Source: PALSA-612 sp963773055 | GTDB taxonomy: Bacteria; Actinomycetota; Thermoleophilia; Gaiellales; Gaiellaceae | Reading direction: 5' to 3' | Assembly: GCA_963773055.1 (NCBI GenBank) | Contig: CAVYZL010000006.1 | Coordinates: 248,001-312,000, forward strand | Length of the DNA stretch: 64,000 nucleotides | In this document: positions 54,963 through 63,907 of the stretch, piece after piece | How the letters are laid out: every line of letters begins with the position of its first letter | Numbering within the stretch: the stretch's first letter is position 1 | The notes under the pieces: generated by a model | Databases searched by the model: none | Told to the model about the DNA's origin: nothing | The model's input: only the letters and a program-made list of their open reading frames with translations | Program-made: the position numbers and the translations under genes

Positions 54963-57900
54963 GGCCAGCTCTCCGCTCCCGTGCTGAGGTTGACGCCGCC
55001 TCGTCTGGCTACGGGGAAGAGCGAGGAGGGGAGCGCCGCGGCGAGCTCGTCGAGGTCCTCCGGGCGCGCCATCCGAGCTCGTGCAAGCCGCCGCGTCTCC
55101 TCGACGATCCGGACGAGCGTGGCCGTATCGAGCGGTCGGCCTACGACGGGGGGCACGGCGAGGAGGATCGCCTGCGGCGCGCGCGCAGCGGGTGCGTTGA
55201 AGCCGAACGCCGCCGTCGTCGCATGGTTCTCGGTTGGCACGAGCTCGACGAAGCGGTCTACGAGCGAGACCGCCACGCGTCCGCCACCGAAGGCGCCCGC
55301 GGGCCCGAACGCGAGCTCGAGTCGGCTGGCGTTCGCCTGGAGCTCGGCGCGCGAGGGTGTCGTCTGCCAGAGATCCGATCTGTTGGATCTCACGGCGAAC
55401 GCTGCCGATCCCGGTCCCAGCTGGTGCGAGTCGAGTGCGCGCAGACGGGGCCGGACGGCTGCCACGACCTCGAGCCAGCGAGAGGCGGCCGGTTTGCCCA
55501 CGGCTCTCGAGACCGGGAGTGTCGCCGATGCGACGTGCGCGAGCACGGGCAGGCGCCCGGCGGACACGAGATCCGAGATGGCGTCGACGAGCTGCTGCGC
55601 CGTTAGGTCCGCGCCTTTCGGTAAGCGCCCGAGTCGCTCATCGAGCTCGTCGGCCGCCCGCCCGAGCACCGAGCCGAGCGCCTCGTCGTCCAGCGGTGCA
55701 GGCGCGATACCGAAGCGGGCAGCTCGCACGAGAAGCTGGCGGGAGGCTCCCGGGGCGCGCAGGCGGTCGCGAAGCGTCGTGGCGGCGGTGGTCACGTTTG
55801 CGAGCCGTCTCCGCAGATTGACGACGTCTGCCTGCGCAGTCTCCGGTGAGCCGGCGAGGAGCGCCGCGAGCCTCTGGGCCCTCTGGGGACCGTCCGGCCG
55901 CTTGGTCACCGAGCCGCTTCCAGCGGCCGCTATCGCGAGCCGGTCGAGCGCGTCCGCGGAGAGCGCGAGCGTGTCGGCCGGCGCGAGCCCCACGTCCGCG
56001 AGTCGCACACGGGAGGTCGACCCGCCTTGGAGCTCCCACGTCCAGAGCCCCTGGCCGCCGGCTGCCGCGTCGATGAAGGCTGCGACCGCGGGGTCTGCGA
56101 TCTTCGCCGGGCGCGCTCCGGCAGCGCCGCCTGGCACGGGCAGCACGACACGGACGGAGGTCGTCGCGCTCCGGCCCTGCCTCGGGGTTCGAAGCACGTC
56201 AAGTTCCGGCGGCGTGGACATCCCCGCCGCCGCCTCCATCGCAGGCCGAGCGAGATCCATGCGGCCCCCGACGACCTTGTGCACCGCGTCGGCGACGAGG
56301 AGATCGGCGTACGCATCGAGAATGCTCCGCAGGTTCTCGACGGCCGTGCGCTCAGCGGCAGTGAGGAAGGAGAGGTCGGCCTCTGGGGCGATCACCGCCA
56401 GGCCATCGCATGTCCGCCGCCGGTACTCGTCCCCCGCCGCGGGGAAGTGGTCGCGGACGACGGCGATGCGCGTCCGCTTTCCGACCGCGCGTTCGATCAT
56501 CCTGCCCACCGCCTCGGTTGGGTGGGCGCCCATTCGTACCTCTTCGGCGAGCTGGCGCGCCGCTCGTACCGTGTCCGAGCGGAGGGTGAGCTTCCACTTG
56601 TCTTCCGGGTCGCTGATCGCCTTGTCTCGGAGCACAACGGCGGTGCGGGCTTGAAGATCCGATGGGGCATGGAGGAGCCCGCCCTCCGTCGGACCGTCGC
56701 GGCCGATCAGAGGCCCGTCTACCCAGCCGTAGGCGCCGAGCGCCGACGCCTGCTCGCCTCCCGTCTGGAGGGTGCGCAGGCGCCGCCACGCCATGCTTGT
56801 GATCCATGGGTCCACGCGGTGCGAGGCCGTGTCGAGGACGGCGCGAAACGCACGTTCGATCGGCTCGCTGCCGTAGGCCTGCGCCTGCTCGGCGACGCGC
56901 ATGGTGGCATTGACGGTGGTGACGAAGACATCACGCGCTTGCCCCTGCGTCGCCCAGGGATCACCACTGCTCAGGGCCTGGGCAAGGACCGTCTCGTCGC
57001 TCGTATCCATGAACGGCGGATCGAGAAGCGGCCCCGCGTTCTGCTCGTTGGCTCGGGCCGCGGCCACGAGGAAGGAGTGCAAGAGCAAGCGTATGAGGAG
57101 TGAGTCGGGCGCGTCGAGCTCGTCGCCGCCGATGCCGTCGGCGAGCTCCTCGAACTCGTGAAACAGTCGCGCGGGAAAGAGGAGCAGCTCTGGAGAGTCG
57201 TGGGCGGCGTTAACGAGCGTCTCGAGAAGCCGCTCGAGCGGGACGCTGCCGCGCTTGGGGAAGCGCAGCGGCTCCACGAGCGGAATGCCCAGATCTTGGG
57301 CGCGGCCGACAGTCGCGTATCGGCGGGCCGGGTGAGGGGCGAACCCCAGCGGCACGCTGGTGACGCGCTCCCACCACGCGTCGAGCAGCTGCGGGTCGAC
57401 CGGCGTGCCGTACACCGTCTCGAGGATGGCGAGCAGCTCCAACGGCAGGAACCACCGCACGGAATACGCGCCGGAGACGGGCGTGTCGCCGACAAGGCCG
57501 AGGAAGCGCCTCGGGTCTGCGCCACGAACCGTTCCACGCTTCTCCGCCGCTCTCGCCAGTCGCTCGCGGAGCCTGACGAGCGAGTGGTGAAGGAACCGCT
57601 CGGCAACGGGATCACCCTGCGCGGGTTGCCAGTCCTCGAGCGCGGTGACGGGAAGAAGGCCGTACGGCTGATCGTCGATGCGGATCGCCGGCAGCGGTCC
57701 CTCCGGCTTCAGGGAGCGCTGGGCCCAACGCCCCACCTCGCGTACCCCTGGGCCGAGCTGCCAAACGTCTTCTCCGACGCGCCCCCACAGTGCCGACCAG
57801 AGCGCAGCCACGAGAAAGCCATCCGTGTTTTGGGGGAGGTCGAAGCCACGAATCGGAGAAAGCGCGGCGTTCGGCATGCCGAGGTAGGTCGCGAGTCCGC

Positions 57901-58630
57901 CGTCGCCGCCCGTGGTCGCCAGCTTGAACCACTCCTCGACCGAGCCCTGCAGGTCGATCGCAGGTGCGTGGGCGACAGCGTTCGTCGGCGCGCCGAGTGG
58001 AACGATCGCGAGCCGGCCCGCTGCGGCGTGCGCCGTAAAGAGCGGCTTGGGGCCGACGTTTGGGTTGATTCCGACTGCATAGATCACATCGATGTCGTCG
58101 GGGTCGCCGGAGCCGAGGTCGATCTCGAACCCGAGCCCGACCTCCTTGGCCTCTTTCCAGTTGCTCCACCAGCGCTTGCCGCGCGGCAGGGTGGGGTCGA
58201 GTACGAGGCGTGGCTGCTTGACGGGTTGGCGAGCCTTGCGCACGGGCGCCGCGCCGCCGCGTCCGATCCAGACCTCGAGGTGCGTGGGAAAGGCCGGGAT
58301 GTGCGGAAAGCGGGGCTTGGCGTCGCGCGGGCGCAGTCGGGCCGCCTGCCTGTTGAATCCCGAGGGAAACTTCCGCACGAGCCACGTCGCACGCGGCCCG
58401 CCGTGCACGCGCGCCAACTCACCGAACGCCTCGAGCGTCAGCTGTCCTGCACTCGCCTTCCAGCACGCTTGCACGTCGTCGAGCTCTTCCTTCGTGACCC
58501 GCGGGTCGTGGCGGTCGAACCAGGGGACGTCGGGCGCGACGAGCAGGAGGAGCGTGGTCTTGCCGCCGCTCTTCGGCACGAGCACCGTCTCGAGCCGGAG
58601 GGGCAGCAGCACCGCGGTCTGCCGCGCCAT
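54959..58630 (-). CDS. Uncharacterised giant protein C of the element operon (1223 aa)
   Basis: ATG start overlapping the previous stop by one base (TGATG); ends in a GTGA overlap with the next gene. The N-terminus ARQTAVLLPLRLETVLVPKS is followed by a domain with LVAPDVPWFDRHDPRVTKEE, a central part with IRIDDQPYGLLPVTALEDW, and long helical segments rich in Ala/Arg (DEYRRRTCDGLAVIAPEADL, TAAERTAVENLRSILDAYAD). There are no membrane helices or known catalytic motifs. Size and repeats suggest a structural or scaffold protein; I cannot name a family. Confidence 0.75.
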   Translation of the reverse strand: MARQTAVLLPLRLETVLVPKSGGKTTLLLLVAPDVPWFDRHDPRVTKEELDDVQACWKASAGQLTLEAFGELARVHGGPRATWLVRKFPSGFNRQAARLRPRDAKPRFPHIPAFPTHLEVWIGRGGAAPVRKARQPVKQPRLVLDPTLPRGKRWWSNWKEAKEVGLGFEIDLGSGDPDDIDVIYAVGINPNVGPKPLFTAHAAAGRLAIVPLGAPTNAVAHAPAIDLQGSVEEWFKLATTGGDGGLATYLGMPNAALSPIRGFDLPQNTDGFLVAALWSALWGRVGEDVWQLGPGVREVGRWAQRSLKPEGPLPAIRIDDQPYGLLPVTALEDWQPAQGDPVAERFLHHSLVRLRERLARAAEKRGTVRGADPRRFLGLVGDTPVSGAYSVRWFLPLELLAILETVYGTPVDPQLLDAWWERVTSVPLGFAPHPARRYATVGRAQDLGIPLVEPLRFPKRGSVPLERLLETLVNAAHDSPELLLFPARLFHEFEELADGIGGDELDAPDSLLIRLLLHSFLVAAARANEQNAGPLLDPPFMDTSDETVLAQALSSGDPWATQGQARDVFVTTVNATMRVAEQAQAYGSEPIERAFRAVLDTASHRVDPWITSMAWRRLRTLQTGGEQASALGAYGWVDGPLIGRDGPTEGGLLHAPSDLQARTAVVLRDKAISDPEDKWKLTLRSDTVRAARQLAEEVRMGAHPTEAVGRMIERAVGKRTRIAVVRDHFPAAGDEYRRRTCDGLAVIAPEADLSFLTAAERTAVENLRSILDAYADLLVADAVHKVVGGRMDLARPAMEAAAGMSTPPELDVLRTPRQGRSATTSVRVVLPVPGGAAGARPAKIADPAVAAFIDAAAGGQGLWTWELQGGSTSRVRLADVGLAPADTLALSADALDRLAIAAAGSGSVTKRPDGPQRAQRLAALLAGSPETAQADVVNLRRRLANVTTAATTLRDRLRAPGASRQLLVRAARFGIAPAPLDDEALGSVLGRAADELDERLGRLPKGADLTAQQLVDAISDLVSAGRLPVLAHVASATLPVSRAVGKPAASRWLEVVAAVRPRLRALDSHQLGPGSAAFAVRSNRSDLWQTTPSRAELQANASRLELAFGPAGAFGGGRVAVSLVDRFVELVPTENHATTAAFGFNAPAARAPQAILLAVPPVVGRPLDTATLVRIVEETRRLARARMARPEDLDELAAALPSSLFPVARRGGVNLSTGAESWP

Positions 58631-61017
58631 CAGAGATCCTCCGGAATGATCTCGGTGCCCTTGATCAAGATGCGGATCGGCTTCGCGAATGCCGCGGCCG
58701 CGAACTCCCCGCCGTCGAGGACGCTTGCATCGACCCGCGGTAGCGCGTCGTTGACAGGATCCCGCTCCCAGAACTCGTAGCCACGCGGAACCTGCTCGAT
58801 CACGAGCCAGCGCGAGCGACCCTCCTCGGGCGTGCACTTGAAGGCGAAGAACGGAAGCTCACGCTCGATCTCGCCCTGGAAGATCGGGAGTTGGCGGTCC
58901 TGCGGTGCGATCGCTGGACGAAGAAAGCCGGGTGCGGCCGGATAGAGGTAGATGAGCGTGTTCGGGTAGCGCCGAAAGAGCGCCGTGCGCACGACGATCA
59001 CGAGGCGTGTGGGCGGCGCCTCGGGCGGGCGGTGCGCGGGGTCGCCTAGTGTGCTCGACTCGTTCCAGCTTGCGACGCCACGAATGTCATCGACGGGGGA
59101 CCCGTCATCCGCGAGCAGCTCCCAGAAACGACGCATCGGCGTGCACCCTGTTGTGACTGGGAAGTTGCGCCAGCGTGCCTCCTCGAGCGCCTGGAGATTC
59201 ATGCCGAGGAGGAAGGCGTCGACGAACGTCCCGTTCGTCTCGACCGCCGTCAGCTCGTCCTGTTCGAGCGTCTCCGCACCAGGCAGCAGCCACTCCTTCG
59301 CGCGATCGCGAAGAATGGCCCACGCCGGCAGGCCGATATCGGGGCACGCCTCCGGCGGCGCGAGTGGTGGGTCGGAGAGACCGTCGATCGTGCTGAGGAC
59401 GCGGAGCGGTGCCAGTGCGTTGTCCCCGCTCGGATCGAACGCGGACACGAGCGTGCTGACGAGCTTGCCCGGCGGCACAGGACGGCAGATCTGCTCCCGT
59501 TCGCCGACCAGCATCCCCCTGAGCGTGGAAAGGGAGAAGCGGTCGATACCGGAGACTTCGCCGGTCGGATCTCCGCCCAAGCTGAAGTCGATCGGCTCGA
59601 TCTCGGGGTTCCCTTCCTCCTCCCTGCGAAAGAGTGCGAGCGCGACCGTGCTCGGCAGGCCGCTCACCTTCTCGGGCGGGCGTTGCTCACGGCACGTGTT
59701 TGCGACGTTCAGGATGTTTCTCGGGTCCAGCGCGACGTCGCGGGCGAGCCGCGCCCGCGCCGTCCCGCGCCGCAACAGACGCCGCGCCGCTGTCGAGAAG
59801 AGGGCAGCGGGCAGCGGCCGCTCGTCGCCGGTGACAAGCTCGAGCGCCGTCCGGTCCTGGTCCACGATGCGCTCGAGAGCAGGCGCCAGCAGGAAAACGC
59901 GTGCTGCCGGAGCGTCGGGCAGTCGCCTGCCCCAGAGCGACTTGGCGGCGGCCAGACCGAGTGCCAGCCCGGACACGCGTTGGCCGGCGATCGCCACCGC
60001 CCCGAGCCGCTCTCGCATAGCGGCGGCGATTCGCTCTTGCTCGACGAGCGCACACCAGGCGCCCAGCCCTGCGACGGCGCGATGGCGGGCATCGCCGTTC
60101 GCCGCCGCACGCCACGAGCCTGCGCTCTCGGTCTGGTCATCGGCCCCCCACGCGGACCCGTATCGCGGTAGCCCGAGAAGCTCTCGCCCACGGCTATCGC
60201 TTCCCTGAAGCCCGCGGCGGGAGGTGAGGTCGGTGGAGACGTCGGGTGGCTGCGCCGCGTCGGTGGCGCCGATGCCCGCGAGGGCGCCGCGCACCGTCAG
60301 CACCGTGGCAGTCGGCCCATAGGTCATTTCGGAGGAACCGAGCTCATCACCCGGCGGCACAGGGTGTATCCCCGTCGCGAGGTCGTAGAAGTCCTGCGTC
60401 GTTCCCGTCCGGAAGCGCCAGAGCCTGTGGCAGGGCACGCGCGCGGGCTGGCCCGACGTCCAGGCATCGTCCCCGTCGGGTGTGAAGGCGGACACGAGGG
60501 CGGCGACGTAGTCCGTGTTCCCGTGAAGCTGGCGATCCGAGAGCACGCGGCCCACGGCATGAGTGTCGTCCTGCTGCACGTGCGCCCAGCGCGACGAGCG
60601 CGCGAGGTCGTAGTCCTGTGTCAGGGAACCGGCGAGCGAGACGCTGCCGTCGGGCTCCGCGACGACCTCGGTCGGCGAGCCGACGACGAGGACGAGCCAG
60701 GGTCGGACGCGACCGCTCTCGAGTGGTCGAGGGGTGTAGCGCCACGGCAGGTCCTCGGGCGTCACCTCGACGTAGACGCACTTCGTCGTGTCCGCCTCCT
60801 GCGCTCCGGCCGGGGGCATCACGGTGCCGATTGAGGAGCTCGCGATCCCCGCTACGTCGGCGGACCCGAGGAGTTGAAACTTCACCGGCGGGGCGGGGAC
60901 GGCACCGCCCGCCGTCGTGCCCTTCAGCGCGAGCTCTGCCTCGAGTCGTCCACCGACCCGAGTGGCCGGGCCGAGTGCCACCTTCGCGCGCTGGAAGCCG
61001 TAGAAGACGAGATTCAC
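58630..61017 (-). CDS. Uncharacterised protein B of the element operon (795 aa)
   Basis: GTG 61017 is chosen because it forms a GTGA overlap with the previous stop; longer readings would overlap that gene by 400 nt. The N-terminus VNLVFYGFQRAKVALGPATR leads into a beta-rich domain with CVYVEVTPEDLPWRYTPRPL and RPWLVLVVGSPTE, then repeated CHRLWRFRTGTTQDFYDLAT and LPAWAILRDRAKEWLLPGAE segments. There is no signal peptide or membrane helix. It overlaps its downstream neighbour too, so all four proteins are likely made in fixed ratio. Confidence 0.75.
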   Translation of the reverse strand: MNLVFYGFQRAKVALGPATRVGGRLEAELALKGTTAGGAVPAPPVKFQLLGSADVAGIASSSIGTVMPPAGAQEADTTKCVYVEVTPEDLPWRYTPRPLESGRVRPWLVLVVGSPTEVVAEPDGSVSLAGSLTQDYDLARSSRWAHVQQDDTHAVGRVLSDRQLHGNTDYVAALVSAFTPDGDDAWTSGQPARVPCHRLWRFRTGTTQDFYDLATGIHPVPPGDELGSSEMTYGPTATVLTVRGALAGIGATDAAQPPDVSTDLTSRRGLQGSDSRGRELLGLPRYGSAWGADDQTESAGSWRAAANGDARHRAVAGLGAWCALVEQERIAAAMRERLGAVAIAGQRVSGLALGLAAAKSLWGRRLPDAPAARVFLLAPALERIVDQDRTALELVTGDERPLPAALFSTAARRLLRRGTARARLARDVALDPRNILNVANTCREQRPPEKVSGLPSTVALALFRREEEGNPEIEPIDFSLGGDPTGEVSGIDRFSLSTLRGMLVGEREQICRPVPPGKLVSTLVSAFDPSGDNALAPLRVLSTIDGLSDPPLAPPEACPDIGLPAWAILRDRAKEWLLPGAETLEQDELTAVETNGTFVDAFLLGMNLQALEEARWRNFPVTTGCTPMRRFWELLADDGSPVDDIRGVASWNESSTLGDPAHRPPEAPPTRLVIVVRTALFRRYPNTLIYLYPAAPGFLRPAIAPQDRQLPIFQGEIERELPFFAFKCTPEEGRSRWLVIEQVPRGYEFWERDPVNDALPRVDASVLDGGEFAAAAFAKPIRILIKGTEIIPEDL

Positions 61018-63269
61018 GCGATACCTGCCAGGCTCATCGTGTCCACAGCCGCGGCGGCTGCGATCGGCCGCGTACTGCGCGTTCTCGCGGCAACCTCGTG
61101 GGCCTCCGTCTCGCTGCGCATCGCGTCCGACCCACCATCGCCGCGCACGACCCAGTCCTCTGTGAGCAGCACGATCGTCGGCTCGGTCGTCCGCGCCGTC
61201 GGTTCCCCCGACCGTCCCAGCACAGCCTCGAGGAACCCCTTGTCGAACGCGTTTACCGCACCGGCAGCGGACGACTCCTCTGGCCGTATGTACTCGATGG
61301 CCTCCACGGGGACGCTGTGCGGCGGCGTCGCGCGCTCCTGGGCGAAGCCGATCACGAGACCCGCCGGGAGCCGTTCGAACGAGGGACGGTTGAGTGCGTC
61401 TGCGCCGGAAAGCTCGAGGAACGAGGCTGGGCTGAACCACTCGTGGGCATCGTCGGTCGAGGCGGCGAGGGAGGGATCGACGAGCTCGACGTTCGCCTCG
61501 TCTGGCCCGGCCAGCGGCACGTCACGTACGCGGCGGAGAGGAGTGGCGAGCGGCATCGTCTCCTGTGACCAGATCACCGTGCCTGTCGGTGCGACGAGGG
61601 CGCGGTCCGTAGGCGGTTGCGCCGGCTTCAGCACCACCGCCGGGTCGCGGAGCTCTGGTGCCGTGAGGTTGCGGACGTTGCGCAGCTCCCGCTCGAGCTC
61701 GGAGGCGGCTGTCAGCGTCGGCCGTGAGACGGCCGCGGGGCTCCCGATGGTGAAGGTGTCGCTCCACGAGATCTCGAGGAACAGGACCTCGAACTCGAAC
61801 GACGCCGTGATCGTGATCGGCCCAGGACCGGTGATCTTCCCCGAGATCGTGATCGAGCCGAGGTCCTCGTCTGCGAAGCTAACCGAGAATCCGGCGGCGT
61901 AATCGACCGTGAAGCGGAACGGTTCCCGTTGCAGGAGCGCGTCGAGCATGACGAAGCCGCCGGCCTCGACCGGACCGGCCTTGATTCCCGCTTCGAGCCG
62001 GCCGCCGAACTGCAGCGTGTTCGAGGTGGCGGCGAAGTACGCCTCCGCGCGCACGTAGATGCCGGGCACGGGGGAATCGAGGGCGAGGCCGAGTCGCCGC
62101 AGCGGACGTTCGAGCGCCGGCTCCGGCTTGAAGCCGGGATAGAAGCCACCTGCGCTGAGCAGCGTGTACGGTCGCTCGCCCCAGGCCAGTCTCGCCGCCG
62201 CATCACCGCTGACCGTGAAGACTCCGAGCGCGTGGGAGTCGACGAGTGAGGCGTCGATCGAGAGCATGCTGCGCGCGAAGTCGAGGATGCCGAGCGCGTC
62301 GATTTGGAGGTGCAGGAGAGGCAGGTCCTTCGGCGGCACCTGGACGACGAGCCGGCCGAGGAGGACGATCCGGGCTGGCCCTGGAAACTCGATGAGGACG
62401 GCGAGCGAGCCCTCGAGAAAGGCCATGCCAGCGCCAGGAATGTCCAGCCACGTGATCTGGGCGGTCGGGCCGACAACGGCGGCGCCCGGCTTCGGCCGGA
62501 ACATCGTCTCCAGCGCCCGCAGGACGTCTGGCGCGTTTCGCTCCGGGTCGCCTGCGAACAGCGCATCACCAGCGCTGCCGTCGGCAATGCGCCGCCTGAT
62601 CTCGTCGACGTCGACCTCGCGGTTGATGCAGACGAGCCCGCCCACGGCGCTGAGCGCGAAGCCGAACCCGAGCTGGATTCCCGGTGTGAAGCGCGCAACG
62701 AGGAGGAGCGCTACAGCGAGCGCCCCGGGCGCGTCCTCAACGACACCGAACGCGCGCACGTCAACGACACCGAGCCGGAGCCCGAGCGCTCCGGCGAACC
62801 GCGCGCGCGGTTCCTGGCGGTACTCGAGCGTGCCCGCGCCGCCGAAGGGCGGGAAGCCGAGAGACACCCCGACGGACGACGGAGCCTGGAGTCCGAGGAC
62901 TAGCGGCGGCGTCGCTCCGTCGAAGCTCGCGATAAGGCGGGGAGCGTCGACGTGCAGCGAGAGCGGCCCGAGCGCCGCGTCGACGTGCAGGCCGTCGGGG
63001 GCGACGAGACCGTCGAGTCCCGGGATGGCGGGGAGCTGCTTCTTGAGGGCGTCCTTCGCCAGCTGGTCGCGACTCACGCCGACTCTCGCCGCCAGCGCGT
63101 TCAGTGCCGCGTCGAGCGCTGGCGCCGCCTGCTGCCAGCTCGCCTGGTCCGGTGCGGCGACGAGCTGTTCCACGGCGTTGTAGACCGCGCGGGCCTCGGC
63201 CGGGGCTTGTGCCTCTACCGGCCCAACGAGCGCGCGTGTCCCCGCGCGCAACGCGTCAGCGCCGAGCAT
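61014..63269 (-). CDS. DUF6603 domain protein A of the element operon (751 aa)
   Basis: ATG with GGAGGG 6 nt upstream. After a 100-aa helical N-terminus comes a long beta-rich region: QLGFGFALSAVGGLVCINRE, DPERNAPDVLRALETMFRPK, then SLAVLIEFPGPARIVLLGRL, FARSMLSIDASLVDS and ERPYTLLSAGGFYPGFKP. This matches the DUF6603 domain, a repeated beta-strand family of unknown role. The regular strands suggest an elongated or barrel structure. There is no signal peptide. The C-terminal 150 residues are polar and less ordered. It heads the four large overlapping genes. Confidence 0.8.
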   Translation of the reverse strand: MLGADALRAGTRALVGPVEAQAPAEARAVYNAVEQLVAAPDQASWQQAAPALDAALNALAARVGVSRDQLAKDALKKQLPAIPGLDGLVAPDGLHVDAALGPLSLHVDAPRLIASFDGATPPLVLGLQAPSSVGVSLGFPPFGGAGTLEYRQEPRARFAGALGLRLGVVDVRAFGVVEDAPGALAVALLLVARFTPGIQLGFGFALSAVGGLVCINREVDVDEIRRRIADGSAGDALFAGDPERNAPDVLRALETMFRPKPGAAVVGPTAQITWLDIPGAGMAFLEGSLAVLIEFPGPARIVLLGRLVVQVPPKDLPLLHLQIDALGILDFARSMLSIDASLVDSHALGVFTVSGDAAARLAWGERPYTLLSAGGFYPGFKPEPALERPLRRLGLALDSPVPGIYVRAEAYFAATSNTLQFGGRLEAGIKAGPVEAGGFVMLDALLQREPFRFTVDYAAGFSVSFADEDLGSITISGKITGPGPITITASFEFEVLFLEISWSDTFTIGSPAAVSRPTLTAASELERELRNVRNLTAPELRDPAVVLKPAQPPTDRALVAPTGTVIWSQETMPLATPLRRVRDVPLAGPDEANVELVDPSLAASTDDAHEWFSPASFLELSGADALNRPSFERLPAGLVIGFAQERATPPHSVPVEAIEYIRPEESSAAGAVNAFDKGFLEAVLGRSGEPTARTTEPTIVLLTEDWVVRGDGGSDAMRSETEAHEVAARTRSTRPIAAAAAVDTMSLAGIA

Positions 63270-63330
63270 TCACCCTCCTCGAGCCGACGGGGATCTCGTG
63301 GGCGCGGAGCGGGATGTCGAGCGCGAGCAT
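63256..63330 (-). CDS. Possible 24-aa leader ORF
   Basis: ATG after GGAAGGG; the peptide is MLALDIPLRAHEIPVGSRRV plus four residues. It overlaps the start of the DUF6603 gene by 14 nt and could couple its translation. Very short, so support is weak. Confidence 0.25.
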   Translation of the reverse strand: MLALDIPLRAHEIPVGSRRVNARR

Positions 63331-63340
63331 GGCCCTTCCG

Positions 63341-63482
63341 CTACGGGATCTTGAACCAGCCGTACCCCGCCGCGACGTTGCCCCTGCGCGCTCAGCCTCG
63401 TGCCGACCGTGCGACCGCTGTCCATCGCAGACCACCGGGGACCATGCGACTCGTGGAGCGTGGAGGCGGGGAGCTGCGCCAT
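63341..63482 (-). CDS. Small protein (46 aa) leading the element operon, one-base frameshift
   Basis: ATG preceded by AGAGGAGG at ideal spacing and by a good promoter. It reads MAQLPASTLHESHGPRWSAM, DSGRTVGTRLSAQG. With one G removed from a GGGG run near 63,390 it continues NVAAGYGWFKIP and stops at TAG 63341-63343. Without the correction it reads on for 70 codons in a less protein-like frame. The ordered end with Tyr/Trp and the strong start signals support a real small gene. Function unknown. Confidence 0.5.
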
Positions 63483-63507
63483 CGCTACCTCCTCTGACGG
63501 TGTTTCG

Positions 63508-63536
63508 ATCATCACAAAGGCGTGCGCGGCCGTCAA
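63508..63536 (-). promoter_or_regulatory. Promoter of the element operon
   Basis: On the minus strand TTGACG, 17-nt spacer, GATGAT, then about 25 nt to the ATG of the 46-aa gene. Both hexamers are good for a GC-rich genome. This is the only evident promoter for the four large genes. Confidence 0.5.
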
Positions 63537-63683
63537 GGAACCACGATGACCCGCGACTCCTCGCTTCGTTCGGGCTTTGGGATCGTTGACGACGGGTCTG
63601 ATTACACCGCGCTGACAACGGACACTGACTCCGGCGTGCCGGAGGTCGTGGCAGAGGCCGAACTTGGCTCTATGACCTCCGGC

Positions 63684-63734
63684 CTGTCAGGTGGAGCGTG
63701 CCGGGATCGAACCGGCGACCTCCGGCTTGCAAAG
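63684..63734 (-). repeat. Right direct repeat, tRNA-Ala(UGC) 3' half (attachment-site-like)
   Basis: Identical over 51 bp to 53226-53276, same orientation, 10.46 kb apart. Identity stops inside the anticodon loop; the sequence beyond does not complete a tRNA, so neither copy is a full gene. Confidence 0.75.
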
Positions 63735-63784
63735 AGCGCTTGATGCTCGCCGTGGGCCGCTGTTAGCGGCTAGTTCCGTGTTGT

Positions 63785-63806
63785 AGAGCCGTTCGGACGG
63801 CTCTTT
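63785..63806 (+). terminator. Strong hairpin, probable terminator
   Basis: 8-bp stem AGAGCCGT/ACGGCTCT with a 4-nt loop TCGG, followed by TTT on the plus strand. It sits just outside the right repeat, between it and the partial gene at 63908. Confidence 0.5.
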
Positions 63807-63907
63807 GTCGGTCGATCGTTCGTCACTATTCGCCGTCTTTGGTTTCCACGGCGTTTCCAAGAAAGCCACGACCTTCGATCCCCTCCGGAGGGATTGAGAC
63901 AAGTCCC

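Noticed and set aside
61014..61440. Longer version of protein B starting at about 61440
   Set aside because: It would overlap the DUF6603 gene by over 400 nt in another frame; the GTG at 61017 gives the same GTGA coupling seen at the other junctions.
53508..63269. Phage tail or contractile injection apparatus
   Set aside because: Large beta-rich proteins suggested it, but there is no sheath, tube, baseplate, spike, AAA ATPase or tape-measure gene in the window.
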